Positions 1 through 12,094 of a stretch of DNA of 64,000 bases are shown piece after piece (within the stretch, counting starts at the first letter, position 1; each line of letters begins with the position of its first letter). Position numbers and translations under genes: made by a program. The DNA is taken from assembly GCA_904063045.1 (NCBI GenBank), contig CAJFCJ010000007.1:864819-928818 (forward strand), written 5' to 3'. The notes under the pieces are model-generated. The model was not told the origin of the DNA. It searched no databases and was given only the letters and a program-made list of their open reading frames with translations. The stretch is from Dimorphilus gyrociliatus. Lineage: Eukaryota > Annelida > Polychaeta > Dinophilidae.

Positions 1-1127
1 GGAATTTGAGTAAGTAGGCCTACTGTTGAATGAGAATAATATTCGGGATGACTGAGTATATATATTTTACGGGTGTATGGGCACGTTTCCTTTATTTATT
101 GGGCTATGTAAGTCAAATTTGACGATTGAGCCGTGAAAATAGTGAATGAAAGAAAAGTGGGAAACTGGAAAAGGGCACACAATTCTTGTCATTTTTTACT
201 TAAGCCTTTTATCTTTAAAAAGGGGGACGGATTATAATTGATCAGACACCTTTAACATGGAAACAATTAGTACAGAAGAAGTTTGCTTCAAGATTGAAGG
301 GAGGACATTTGAAACTTCAAGGGAAGAAACAAACGGAATCTCGCCGTCAAAGAGTTGCAATCATTATTCCATATCGTAACAGGGACAGTCATTTCCGAGT
401 ACTGTTACGTTATTTGCACCCTTTATTACAGCGGCAAAATTTAGTAGAATATACAATATATATTGTAGAACAAAAGAACAAATTGCCATTTAATAGGTTA
501 GTCATAACACTATGAGTAGTGTTTGCCTTTTCATTCATTTACTTTATTCATTATAATAACGAAATATACAACAGAGCTTTACTGATAAACATCGGCTTTG
601 CCGAAGCAATGAAGATTCATCCATTTGATTGTCTCATCTTTCATGACGTTGACCTCATACCTGAAGACGATAGAAACCTGTATAACTGCGCTGCTCAACC
701 TAAGCATATGTCTGTGGCTGTGTCATCTTTTGATTATAAACTACCATATACTGACATCTTTGGAGGAGTTGGAGCGGTTTTTTCAAATCAATTTAAAGCT
801 ATTAACGGAATGTCTAACTGTTTTTTCGGTTGGGGAGGGGAAGATGACGATCTCCGAAATAGACTAACTGAGAAAGCTTATCGTATAGTCAGACCATCAG
901 AAACAATTGCTCGATATACTATGTTAACACATGACCAACAGTTTCGATCACATGAGAGATTCAAGTTACTATATAGTGGTTTTGAAAGGTTCAGTAAAGA
1001 TGGACTGAATTCTTTGAAATTTAGATTGTTAAAAATATTTAAGCATAAGCTGTTTACAAAGATTGTTGTTGACTTTGACAAGTTAAGTTTTATCAATAGC
1101 ACAGAGGGAACGGCAATTTGCAAATAA
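1..1127 (+). CDS. Beta-1,4-galactosyl/N-acetylgalactosaminyltransferase (B4GALT family), 5' partial
   Basis: Golgi glycosyltransferase adding Gal or GalNAc in beta-1,4 linkage to terminal GlcNAc. Visible exons: end of an exon at 1-9 (GTAAGT donor at 10), 223-496 and 575-1127; the 5' exons with the cytoplasmic tail and membrane anchor lie outside the window. Family motifs in order: VAIIIPYRNR, YLHPLLQRQ, FNRALLINIGF spanning the 497-574 intron, the metal-binding HDVDL (DxD), LPYTDIFGGV, the acceptor-site WGGEDDD, and a C-terminal DGLNSL block. The Met and His that complete the Mn site in bovine B4GALT1 (344 and 347) are kept in the MLTH segment. The position equivalent to bovine Tyr289 is Ile, which in characterised invertebrate relatives favours UDP-GalNAc. 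Family assignment is firm; donor preference is inferred. Confidence 0.9.
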
Positions 1128-1330
1128 CAAAAGTATTATATTGTTATATATACACGTATTTTAAATTAAATAAACATATGGTGTATGGAATTCTTTAGAA
1201 ATTTATGATAAGGAGAAAGAGAAACTTTTTTTTATGACGTTTTAAATGAATTTTAAAAATATAGTCACTGAATTTTTTTTATTAAAAAACAAAGACATCT
1301 TGAAATTTAAAATAATTACAAAGTAAAAAT

Positions 1331-2447
1331 ATGCCAAGTCCTATTTTTCAACAACCTAATCGACGATTATTTAAAACTCGAAGTGCCTCATCCTCCCGAG
1401 AACGATTTCATCCGCACATTAGGGATACTTTACACCGTCAAAGGCAAGAGATGCAATTGTTAATTAACGAATTGAAGAAAAGAGACAAGGAGCTAACGAC
1501 AATGTCGAGTTCTCATAGGCGTCAACTGCTTAGTTGGGAAGAGGATAAACGAAAGTTGAAGGCGGCAACGGAACACCTACAGACTATAGAGAAGGATAAT
1601 AAACAATTGAAAGATGAGAATGAAAGAATACGAGAAGAAATCAAGAAGTTTAAAGGACAAGTAAATAGATTGAATGAGAACAAAGCTTGTAATTTAGCAA
1701 GATCCTTAGAAATGGAAAAAAAGAATAAAGATTTGGCGGAAGCTATTGACGAAATGACCTCCAATATGGGACGTTTGGAAGCAAAAGAAATTGAATTAAG
1801 GTAACTTTGATCACTATTTCACAAACATCAAAGATTATTATTATTTCTTCTATAGCAATATGCTTAGCCTTAGGGAGAGTGATATGGAATCGGCTACGAA
1901 ACATATTATTGAATTGAACCAACGTCTTAAAGAAGAGAATTCAAAGAGACGATTACTTGAAGGTGTTCAGTCGAAATGGACAAAGTTATGTAAAGAATTT
2001 GAAGAATTACAAAGAGAAAAATCAATTATGCAAGAAGCTTTGGTTTCTTTACAAGTAAAAATTGTATTACAATTAATATGCTTATCAAAATTCTCTCTAA
2101 TTTTACAGGATAGCAACTCGAGAAAGGAGGATATTATAAATCTGTTAAAATCGGCGCAAGAGCGTTCCGATTGCGAATTGAATTCTCTTAGGGACGAGTT
2201 AGAAAAACGTATAGAACCAACGGAAACCAAATCAGACGCTTGCCGGACGTCAATGGACCCGTCGTCATTTCGTACAGATATTAACAAGCTTAGACGTCGG
2301 TCATCACCCGAATTTAAGTTACATTCCGTAACGTCAAAGGTCGAATCGACATCACCTTGCGTGAATTTAAAGAGAACATTAAAAAAATCTAAAGAAATAG
2401 TTGATAGTATTGAAGAAATGAGCAGTTGCGATTCCTTTGATCAGTAA
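1331..2447 (+). CDS. CCDC62: CCDC62-like coiled-coil protein
   Basis: Three exons: 1331-1800, 1856-2054 and 2109-2447, about 335 residues. After a basic Ser/Arg-rich head, nearly the whole protein is heptad-like coiled coil. It matches vertebrate CCDC62 in its most distinctive stretch: QLLINELKKRDKEL followed by HRRQLLSWEEDKRK, where the human protein has QLLIGELKDRDKEL and QQQLLSWEEDRQK. A second matching block, EDIINLLKSAQERSDCEL, begins exon 3. Human CCDC62 is about twice as long; the low-conservation middle is missing here, but a C-terminal segment resembling its last helix (near KSKEIVDSIEEM) remains. CCDC62 is testis-enriched in vertebrates and linked to spermiogenesis and nuclear receptor co-activation; the role here is unknown. 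Intron 2 (54 bp) keeps the reading frame without a stop. Confidence 0.78.
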
Positions 2448-2545
2448 CAAACAATACCAGTTAGTAATTATTTAATGAATTTGTTTAATAATTATATATA
2501 AGCCATCTAACATTAGGAGCTAAGAAATTAGTATAACACCTTCTA

Positions 2546-2547
<2 letters not shown>

Positions 2548-2592
<45 letters not shown>
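2548..2592. repeat. (AT)n microsatellite
   Basis: Uninterrupted alternating A/T tract of about 45 bases downstream of the CCDC62-like gene. The rest of 2448-2789 is AT-rich and shows no other feature. Confidence 0.95.
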
Positions 2593-2595
<3 letters not shown>

Positions 2596-2789
2596 TTACC
2601 TCTATTTGTTTTTCCTTGATGTTTAAAGTTAACTAATTAGCTTAGCGTGACGCTAATGATTGCGACGAAACGAATTACACAGAAACAGTTGAATTTTAAG
2701 ATCTCTTTGAATTTTCCATCGTTTTTCTTCATCTTTCTACTCTTCTCTTCAGTTTTTTATTATTTAGCAAACATTTTTTTTATTAGTTT

Positions 2790-3322
2790 TCAAACGAATT
2801 GCTCCAATTTGGGCTCAAAACGTATATGAGGTTGAGTTTGTTGATCTATTTGTTTTCTTTGAAAATCATTTTCTTTCGTCTGTTCAATTATTTTTGGTCG
2901 TTTGTCAAACCATTCGGCAGCCGAATGAACTCTTGATGATTTCATTCCTATATGATTTTTTGTCGATATAGTAGTATGAATATAGTAATGCATTCTCTTG
3001 TCGAAACTTTAAATGAACAAGAGAATATAATGTACTTCTATCGACAAATAATCCTACCACTTTCGCATACGCAATCCTTTATAGCCTCGGTAATTTCGTT
3101 ATCATTTTCTTCTCTCCTCTTTAATTTGTAGATAAGAAGACGTCTTTGAGCATTTAATGGCAAAGATTGATGAGCGGCTGGTACTTGAACCGAAGTTGTA
3201 TTAATTCTACCAGCCAAAGTTCTATGGGCTTTTGGCGTTAAAGACGTTCTTGTAGCATCTAATTTATTTCTAACATGAGTTAAATCAGCTGGAATGGAAA
3301 TTTGTTCACCATTTTCCTTCAT
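2790..3322 (-). CDS. Small basic protein of unknown function
   Basis: Two exons on the minus strand. Exon 1 starts at ATG 3322 (MKENGEQISIPADLTHVR...) and most likely ends at 3071 (donor GTATGC). Exon 2 runs from about 2996 to the stop at 2792-2790. This pairing is the one that keeps the frame, but the donor is uncertain because a GTAGG lies 13 bases further on. The predicted protein is about 150 residues, rich in Arg/Lys/Thr, with no signal peptide or membrane segment. The second exon carries an SAAEWFDKRPKI stretch of the kind seen in small ciliary or sperm microtubule-associated proteins, but I cannot assign a family. It is head-to-head with the next gene, about 400 bp away. Confidence 0.5.
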
Positions 3323-3721
3323 TATTCACTTTTTTTTCCACTTTTTTTTCTTTTTAATTGTCAAGATCCAAAATAAAAAACATTCTTTAATCGCTTTATG
3401 AGAAGAATTTAAATAATTATGACAAAAATCTTATATTATATATTTTAGGTCTATATTTAGAATTATGCAAATTAGTTATCATATTATTTAAATATTTAAA
3501 ACAACTGAAAATTTTTAAGTATACATTGAAAGAAAAATAAAAAAAAATATCAATATATTAGGGTATGCTAATTAAGATAATTTGCATATTTTGTATAGTT
3601 ATTAATTTAGCGCCATTTCTCACCCTTCTTTATTTTTTTGTTGCTCTTTATTTTATCTTCTTTACAGCATCTATAAATTATCGGTTTTCTTTTTTTTTAT
3701 GTTATAGGATTGTATGATTTA
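3323..3721. promoter_or_regulatory. Divergent intergenic region between two unrecognised genes
   Basis: About 400 bp separates the minus-strand ATG at 3322 from the plus-strand ATG at 3722. The sequence is extremely AT-rich with several poly-T runs and no coding potential. By position it should contain both promoters; no TATA or other core element stands out. The plus-strand gene may also have an untranslated first exon here, because the coding stretch at 3709 follows a good acceptor (TTATAG). Confidence 0.4.
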
Positions 3722-6700
3722 ATGGATTACATGCTTGTTCATCAAAAAGATACAAAAGATGATGATAAATCGCTTAAACTGAAATATCTCTTAAGAAGAC
3801 TCATTGAATATCTACAAATTAGCTATAAAAAAACAATACCTCAAAAAAAAAATAGTAACATCCTTTACTTTCTCGCTTTCGTATTATAGAAAAACGCTCT
3901 ATTGGTCATCCCATCAACCGTAGCATTTGTTTCCATATATTTGTAGGCCTATATTTGTCATATTTTAGCAGTGGAGCGAAAAAAATTTGCGAGATATAGG
4001 ATATATATTTTTTTTTTGCTACATCATTCCATATATCAGAATTTGGAAAGCATTTAGATGACGAAGATAATCCTGACACTAATCCATTTTCGCAATTGAA
4101 AATAAAATTGGGGAAATTATCAACTCTTTCTTCTAGAGATAGTATTAGGAATCTTTTATCCGAAAATATAAATATTAATAATTCAATTAGCTTGAAGAAG
4201 GATAATTTTAACACTAAGGACTCTTTATCAATACCATATGGTATTTGTATACTTAAGCAAAATTGTCAGAAGTATATTGTGGACCCTAATGGGGAATTCA
4301 AATCTTTACAATCAATGAATAAAAATGAAAATAACAATAAAATTAATAAACCATATAAAGAACAGGATATACTAGTTATAAATGTTCCAAAAGATGGAGA
4401 CGTTGAAACGATAAAGTTAGCTATTGGAAAGGCCAATGAAATATACAAAGGCTTAGTTAAAAGTTCTTCTAATTCTAAATTGACAAAGATTGTAGTAAAT
4501 GTTGAAGACGAAAAGAGTTCGACAAAAGTTGACTGTACGGATAGAAAGTTGGAAACAACTGACTTTAGAGATTCTTTAAGGAATAGCTGCACTACTTTGG
4601 GTCCAGATGTATCAAAAGATAAGAAATCGGAGGAATTATTTGGGGTAAAAGAAGGAGAAAATGATGAAAAGTCTATTAACAGTATGCACTCTTCAGAAGA
4701 TCCCCTAAACTCTTCTATACCTATACATTGTTGTTTGATTAGTCATAATTTAACTAGTAACGATAGCGATGGCATAAAAAGTTCATCTAGTGATGATTGT
4801 ATTGCTAGAAATGAAACATTTGCTAATGCTACAATAGATGATCCTTTCATTCATTATTTACAATGTTATACTGGGGATAAAATATCTTCAAAATCCTGCT
4901 CAAGTCTACCCAACAAGTTTATGGGTAAGATAGTAGATAAACAGGATTTAACACCTTCCCAACTTTCAATTTTATACAAGATGAAACCTAAAAGGAAGCA
5001 TTCTGATCATTCTTTAAGTACCGAGATAGAATTTATCGAGTACTCTTTTGAATATACACCTGTAGAGTCAATGACACTAAAATCAAACTCTAAAGACACT
5101 CTATACAATTATAATAACAAAACGTCTATTGTTGAGTTCGTCAATTCTAAATCTTCGTCAAAAATGACCGTCAACAAAACCACAGATGATAAAATAGCCT
5201 CCCTCGTTCAATCATCTAAATCTGATATAAAATCATCTTCGAAGCTTTTAGTTAATGATAAATCTGATCCATTAGTTTTAAACACTCATATTGCTGTTCA
5301 AGAAAGTCAACCATCGTCAAAAGAAAACTTGACAATCACTAATTACATTTTTAATGAGGTTGTAAGAGAGGCGAAATATTGCGTTGAAACTCCCAAGGAT
5401 GAAGAAAGTTCTCCTCCAATTTTTGGCGAAAGGACAATAAAACAACCAGAATTGAAAGATGAAGATACACTATCAAATATATTTGATAACTCTCAAAGAA
5501 TACCAAATATGCAAATGAATAATCATCACGTTTCATTTAATAATTGTCTTCAAGCGACAAGCGATACAGCTTTAATTAATGTGCATTTTTATTCATTCTC
5601 CATAAATTTAAAATCAACAATACAGCTTGTAGAGTAATAAATTATACTATTCCATATGAATAAGAATGAATAAAAAAGCCTATTACGTAGAAAACGAACA
5701 AGAATTTGATTAGTTCTACGAGTTTATCAATTTCAAAGATTATAACAGAGAATACAACTCCTACAAGTTCAGATATAAAAGTCAATAAAATAATGGAATT
5801 GGAATTACGTAGTTATGAGCATTGGGTTCAAGAAGTCTTTCCGAATTTATCATCTATTGTTGGAGATTTGCATAAAGTTCAGCCAGAATATTGTAAAAAT
5901 TGGAATAATTGCCGTATTATTATAAGGCAATTGTTATTCAATATCGCATTTATATTTGCCGCAAACGAAGAGATAAGTTTTCTTTTAGATTTTGAATTTT
6001 CTGCTAGGAAAGATGAGACAACACCTCTTAGACGAGCAATATATGGTCAAATGAAATCGATATTTCATTCGATAAAGAAGAGAATAGCTGAATTAGAATT
6101 GGAGTTATCTTCCGATTTGAAAAGCACCATCTTTTCCGTTAGAAGGTATAATATTAAAATATTTGTATAGATATCTATAGAATTTTTAAAGAAAAGTTGG
6201 TAGTCTAGTGTATTATAATTGAACTATATTGAATTTTATTGTTGTAGACCCGACTGCGTAAATAAGATGAAAAAATGCTGCTATTATTTAATAAAGTACG
6301 CACTATTGAAAAATCACCCTAGAGGTTATGAATTTATGGTAATATTTGCATCAATAAACTTTTCACTTCTATCAAAGTTACAAGAAACCGATAGGAAATA
6401 TCAACTACGTTTTAATTTAATTAAACTATTTAGTGGACGTCAATTTGATGAAAAAGATTTGGATGTAGACTATTCAGCAGCATTTTCAGATTGCCTTGAA
6501 GTAAATGACTCGGAGTATTTGTCATTTTTAAAACGGATACTGTACAAGGGTAGTAGCACAAATAATCGTGCGGCTGGTAGTTCTAAAGGTGACTCACCAA
6601 CAGCCGATTTAACTATTGAAACTGAAACACAATATAAATCAAGTATTTACCTATTTTTCTTTCAATTACCTTCTGTTATTGAAGGGTTATTATTCTAAGT

Positions 6701-7247
6701 ATTATTCTACTTTTTCTCTATCTTAGCAACAGAAAATCAGGATAAACAGGATTCGGAATTGGAAAGAATACAAAATTTTCAAACTCCAAATGCTAAAGTT
6801 GATTTTCTATTAAGTATGAAGCCTAGTAAACGTTCGAAAGACGTTATCGACGACGCAGTTAACTTTTATAAAGCGTGGGAACCAACAGAATCTTCTCAAA
6901 GAATTGTTAAACTACCAATTAAAAGTCGTAAATCAAAAATTCCTGTACTTTTGTCCAAATTATCTAAAATTAGAGACAAGAAAATATATAACAGCACAAT
7001 TAAAAATGAATATTCATTAGATTGTAATCGATCAATTACAACAAATCCAACGAATTCACCAATAAAACTAGAAAGATCAGATCAAATAACACCACCCGAA
7101 ACGGAGAGCTTAAATTACGGAAATATTTTAAATAATAGTATTAATAGTAAATCTGATAATTTAACAAATTCCAAGACTAGAGATGAGAAATTAAACGAAA
7201 AAATAGAAGAGTTTATGAATTTTAAAGTCCAAAAAAAGATGAACTAA
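3722..7247 (+). CDS. Long, low-complexity protein of unknown family
   Basis: Predicted exons: about 3722-3854, 3890-3925, a large one from about 4040 to 5626, then 5749-6145 (or from about 5741), 6248-6642 and 6727-7247. The last two junctions are clear and in frame (AG|A, then A|CA). The first introns are less certain: the one at 3855-3889 would be only 35 bases. The large exon encodes a Ser/Lys/Asn/Asp-rich, apparently disordered region. Exons 4 and 5 encode a more ordered helical domain with many aromatic and hydrophobic residues (YEHWVQEVFPNLSSIVGDLH; RRAIYGQMKSIFHSIKKRI; CCYYLIKYALLKNHP). The tail is again polar. There is no signal peptide, membrane helix or recognised motif. The helical region bounded by disordered tails suggests a scaffold or chromosome-associated protein, but I do not recognise the family. 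Confidence 0.55.
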
Positions 7248-8821
7248 TCTAAGAGAATCAAAACTTAAAAAATCTTTGTTACTATCCATGAATATTTTCA
7301 TTTTTAATCATTTTATCAATAGTTATATTATGGAATAAAAATTTTTTATAATAACGCTTTATTGATTCTTAGCAAATTGAAGGTTTATGTTTGCTCTTAT
7401 TACAAAAGAGTAACAAAAAAGGTGAAAAACATGTCTATTTATGCAATGAAAGGTAAAAAGCTTTTTTAGTCCTTTTCTCACATACAAAAAGTAAAGCCTA
7501 CACTCTTTACATCCTTTGATAAAAAAAAAAGCTTTATTTTTAAAGTCAAAATCCAGGCTACTTTTTTTTTTTATAGCCATTTTACCGCCAAAAATCTTGA
7601 GGTTTTTTTTCAAAGACACACTTAATAGTATATGTGACATAATTTATAATTTACGTTACCTTGAGGCCAATTTTTTTACGTTTGATACGAAGACACATTA
7701 ATTCTCCTATCGAACTTGCTATAAAAGTGTTGAATAAGAAAAACTATTACTTATAAATAATAGGATAGATATGGACCATTCAAATATTACGATAGAATAA
7801 GAATAGTTTAATTTCAATAGTCTAATTTGTTTGCGCTCTAGCTTATAACCTCATAATCAAGGCAGCACCCCTAGAGCAAAAATATCGTTTATAACTTTTA
7901 AATGAGAATGTTAAACGTCCTAATCTATTTTAATATATTACTAGATTTACATAACGCATATAGTCTATACACAAAGATGTTAAATATTAAAAATCCTTTT
8001 AATTCAATCTATCTAAATATAAATATTCACTAATCAAAAAATAATCGAAATTCTTGTTAAAAGTATTATAAAGCAATTCCATTTAATAGTATTATTATTA
8101 CTTCAATTCGTATTGTAGGAAATATAGTAAAATTTCTATTTTGCATTTTCAATCTAGTTAGCTTACCCTAGATCTCTTGAACTCTTGATATCCATTGAAG
8201 CTTTTCTTAACAAATTTCCTGATTAACGATGTCTTTTATTTAAAAAAGTTTATATGTTCAACAATAAATACTATAGGTTTACGGGGATTTTGCATTCCCA
8301 AAAGTTGTCTTTTAACTTGTAAAAGTCACTTGATAATACGTCTGAGCTATAAGGAGTATATATGAAGACAATAGGAACTTTAATTTTGTTGTTATACTTT
8401 TTGAACTTTTAATTCTTTTCTTTCTTTTAACTCACACACTAGAAATCTGTAGTTTTATACAAATTTATTCAATAAAGTACTGAATACAATAATACTTGAC
8501 CTAAAAACGCAAAAAGGATATCTTAATTTACGACTTTCGATGAAAATTGTAGGCCTAAGTTTGTTTCTTAACTTGGTCTATTCTATTCTTTTCTGATAGA
8601 AAATAAAATTCAATAAGTTCATATGCAGTTCTTTAATTTAAAAGTCTACGTATTCTGAATTTCTGGAGAGAACTTATCTAAATATTCATGAAGTGGAGAT
8701 TTCAATACTGAATAAAACTTTTAACAGAGGGCGCTATTTCACCATACACTGAGATGGAAATGTTGAACACTTCATAGCCAGTAGTCATTTTATTCTTTGA
8801 ACAGTAAGAACAAAGTTAAAA
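7248..8821. other. Intergenic region upstream of first SLC22 gene
   Basis: No supported coding sequence. Poly-A/T runs occur around 7500-7620, and one TAGGCCTA octamer lies at 8550-8557. The last 100 bases contain a short GC-rich motif, annotated separately. Confidence 0.6.
8724..8736 (+). promoter_or_regulatory. ACAGAGGGCGCTA motif, CTCF-core-like, upstream of SLC22 gene A
   Basis: AGAGGGCGC fits the core of the animal CTCF consensus (AGRKGGCRS). It stands out in very AT-rich sequence 86 bp before the start codon. A near-identical motif, ACAGAGGGCGGTA at 11966-11978, lies 117 bp before the start of the neighbouring paralogue. A third core match on the minus strand (AGATGGCGC) lies in this gene's second intron at about 9425-9436. 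Binding is inferred from sequence only. Confidence 0.4.
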
Positions 8822-11319
8822 ATGGGTTTAGAAGCAACGTTACAATATTTAGGGAGATTTGGAAAATATCAAATTGTAACCTATATTATGATAGCAGTAT
8901 GTATGAACTTCCCAACTGCTTGGCAATTATACGGCATAACATTTGAAGGTAATTATGTAATTTATCTATTGTTTATACAATTGTTATCATTTATATTTTG
9001 CTTTAGTAAAGAACTGTTGATTATTAAAGCTACTTTAAAGAAAGGACTATTCATATATACTATTATTTATATATATATATTACGACTCTCTTTGAAAGTC
9101 TAAAACTGTTACAATGTATCGAAAAAATGTACTTAGCCGTTAAAAAGTATTTAAAATATGCAAAAAAAAGGAATTAACGTTTCAATTTTCTTTTTATAAG
9201 AAATAACATGACGTTACATCAATTTTATGACTAAAGATAGACATACAGTTCAAGACTTTTGGATAAAATGCTTGTATTTATTTATATATATATTATTTTC
9301 ATATAAGGTCCAAGCTTTCCTATGCCCTATGGGTGTGACGTAAAGGAACATGTTGGTCTACCGAACGGCGACGACCCTTGTTCATATCATCCCTTTGTTA
9401 TGAAAGTAAGTCATTTTATTTTCTGAGCGCCATCTATATTTAATAAAAAAATTATATTTTTTTTATGATAATAGGGGAACCAGCAACACCCAGATTGGGA
9501 GGTAAAAATTAATGAAAAGATATTAAAATCATTGATATTTTAAGTAGTGATATACCATTATTCAAACAGAAATACAAGAACCAAACATTAAATGGTGTCC
9601 ATCATTACTACGATGGCAGCAAACAGATTGGATGCGAAAAATATAAATATTTTCCGAAACCGATTTATAAATTTCCTGAAGTGGATGGTACCATTCAACA
9701 AGAATTTGATATTGTTTGCGATAAGATAAATTGGATTACATGGTCTCAAGTTATTTTTACTGGTGGTTCTCTTGTCGGTGCGGCATTATGTCCACCATTT
9801 GGTGATTATTTAGGAAGGAGGAGCATATTTTTTATATGTCAATTATTAATGTGTATATTTGGAATTGGAATGGCTTTTAGTCCTAATTTGGCTTCTTTTT
9901 GTGTTTTTCAATTTCTAACTGGAGCTTTTGCTATGGGTAACGATTTATGTGGATTCGTCATTGCATGCGAGCTCTTCCCGAAAGATATGAGATCATTCGT
10001 TTCTCCTTTGATCTATGCATTTTTTGCTATTGGTTCAGCATTACTACCGCTATGGTCTATAATATTTCCCAAATGGAATCACTTACAATTGTTTATCTCT
10101 GTAATCTCTCTAATAACATTAGCCTACTGGCCCTTCTGCCCCGAAAGCTGGAGGTGGCTATTAAGTAAAGGTAAAAATTAATGTAATCAAGAGATAATCT
10201 GCTAAGTACAGTTTATTTTTTTCCTAGGACGAAAGAAGGAAGCAGAAGATTGTTTAAATCTCGCTGCTATATATAACGGAATAGATCGAATAGATCCAGC
10301 TATACTTCACGATGGAGCCGATGAGGAAGAAAACGTTGTTGTCAACGAGAATGACAATTTCTTCACTTACATGTCGAAACCAAAATTGCTTATGTACGCA
10401 CTAGCTATGGCTTTTATTATGGGAAGTTCTAATTTAGTCTACTTCGGCTTGGGCCTTATGGTTGCTACCTTATCGGGAGACTTTTACGTAAATTTTGCCT
10501 GTCTTGCATTGGTAGAGATTATTGGCGTTATCTTGGCTGTTTTAATCGTCAGCTTTGCTGGAAGAAGATATCCTATATCGGGCTTCTTTCTTTGGGCTGC
10601 AGTCTTCTTGTTCCTAGCCGTTATATTTGACCGGGCTCCGTCAATCGATGAACACGTAGATAAAGACCTGAAAGGAAAACTAATTACGTCATTTGTTGTT
10701 ATTAGTAAAATAGGAGTAACAGCAGCTTATTGTGTTATTCTGGTATATATTCAGGAAATATATCCTACTTTTATGAGAGCTTCCGGAATAGGTTTCACAG
10801 CTGGTTTGGGCAATATTGGAACAGTTATGGCTCCCATCGCCATTCTTAGCGTAAGTGGAGTTAAATTTTTAGATTAACATATAAATCATGTAATCAATTT
10901 AATATATTACTTTAAAACAGTCAAAACTTGAATTTGATAAGTTTTACATACCTATCATTGTCTTTGGCTGCGTATCATTTATGGCCGCTTTAGCTACTCT
11001 ACTTCTACCGGAGACTTTAGGAAGGGTATTGCCAACTACTATTAATGAAGTATTACATATGCCCCATACCCTTACTGCTGAAGAATGGACTGAAGCAAGA
11101 CGGCAAGCTTGTAATATTTTCTTTTTCTGGCAATCCAACAAATTTGCACAAGCAGAACAGAATGGTGAATCAAATCAAGAAGGAAGTTCATATTCTGTCA
11201 ACAACACTAAACAAAACGATAAACCACAAGAATTCGCCGATAAAAATGGAAATGGTAGAGATAATCCAGCATACACAGGAGATAAAGGAGGAGTAACGAA
11301 TACTGTTATCAGAATATAG
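8822..11319 (+). CDS. SLC22 family solute transporter, copy A
   Basis: Twelve-helix major facilitator superfamily transporter of the organic ion (SLC22) family, expected at the plasma membrane. Exons: 8822-8948, 9308-9405, 9475-9501 (27 bases), 9570-10170, 10228-10850 and 10921-11319, giving 624 residues; all phases agree. Visible: helix 1, then a large extracellular loop with Cys residues and an N-glycosylation site (NQT); DGTIQQEFDIVCDK, the usual loop-to-helix 2 boundary; the MFS loop 2-3 signature GDYLGRR; CPESWRWLLSKG after helix 6; VSFAGRR at the second MFS signature; and LLPETLGRVLPTT after helix 12. The tail is hydrophilic, Asn/Gln-rich. At the helix 11 position that is Asp in cation transporters and Arg in anion transporters this protein has Asn (GLGNIGTV), so substrate charge cannot be called. 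The next gene is its tandem paralogue. Confidence 0.92.
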
Positions 11320-12094
11320 ACATTGTTATTCTCTATTTGTTAGTTCTATATCAAAATTAGTTGAAGATCTTGGGGAGAGTATTTTTTTAACACGAAAATA
11401 GCTTGGAGTGCTAATAAAATACACTCACAAACACACACACACATATATATAAAATGTATATATATATATACAGTATATATAAATTTATAGGCATGTATTT
11501 GATGCATATATACAGTATATATAGAATTTATAACTAAATTATAATATATCATGTTTAGTTGTAATCTATACTTTTATCCATAATATTGTTTTTGTGGTCA
11601 TTTTTATTTTTTAACATTAAATTATCATTTATTAAGAACTCTGTATGTCGCCTTCTCCGTCATATATTCAATGTATAATAAAGTATATATTCCCATTTTT
11701 AACATATAATATACTTGCTACTTTAATAAAAACGGATTATTAAATCTTTTACGAGTATCTAAAATTGTAAAGTAGACTATAAATTAAGCCTATAATTTAA
11801 ATGTAAGTTTTAATACTCTCAATGAAACATATTTTTAAAAGTAATTCTTTAATGGAATATACTAAATTTGGTAGTATTTTTTTTATAAAAGTATACTAAT
11901 TTATTTATATAATCATTAACTATATAATTCTAAATGAATTGTTGAGGAAAAACTAAATTAATTCAACAGAGGGCGGTAAATGACTTAGAAAACATTTGGG
12001 ATATTTAATTTTCAGGTATTCAATGCCTGGGACAGTTAGGTAATATCACTTTGGTCTGTGTAAGCTAGCTTGGTTGGACAAATTCAATTATAGA
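11320..12094. other. Spacer between tandem SLC22 genes, with simple repeats
   Basis: Contains a CA/TA tract (about 11427-11475) and two near-identical 25-27 base units (TATATACAGTATATATA then AATTTATA) at about 11463-11486 and 11503-11530. The ACAGAGGGCGG motif of copy B is at 11966-11978. No gene is visible. Confidence 0.65.

Noticed and set aside
2647-2829. Plus-strand ORF with a hydrophobic stretch
   Set aside because: Overlaps the minus-strand exon of the small basic protein. Its hydrophobicity comes from poly-T runs, and it has no neighbouring coding exon.
3906-4214. Minus-strand ORF opposite the large low-complexity gene
   Set aside because: Lies antisense to a better supported exon, has no splice partners, and its composition is that of reverse-complement Ser/Lys-rich sequence.
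7359-7640. Minus-strand ORF of 93 codons in the intergenic region
   Set aside because: Built from poly-A/T runs (Lys/Phe-rich), with no family resemblance and an opposing ORF of equal quality.
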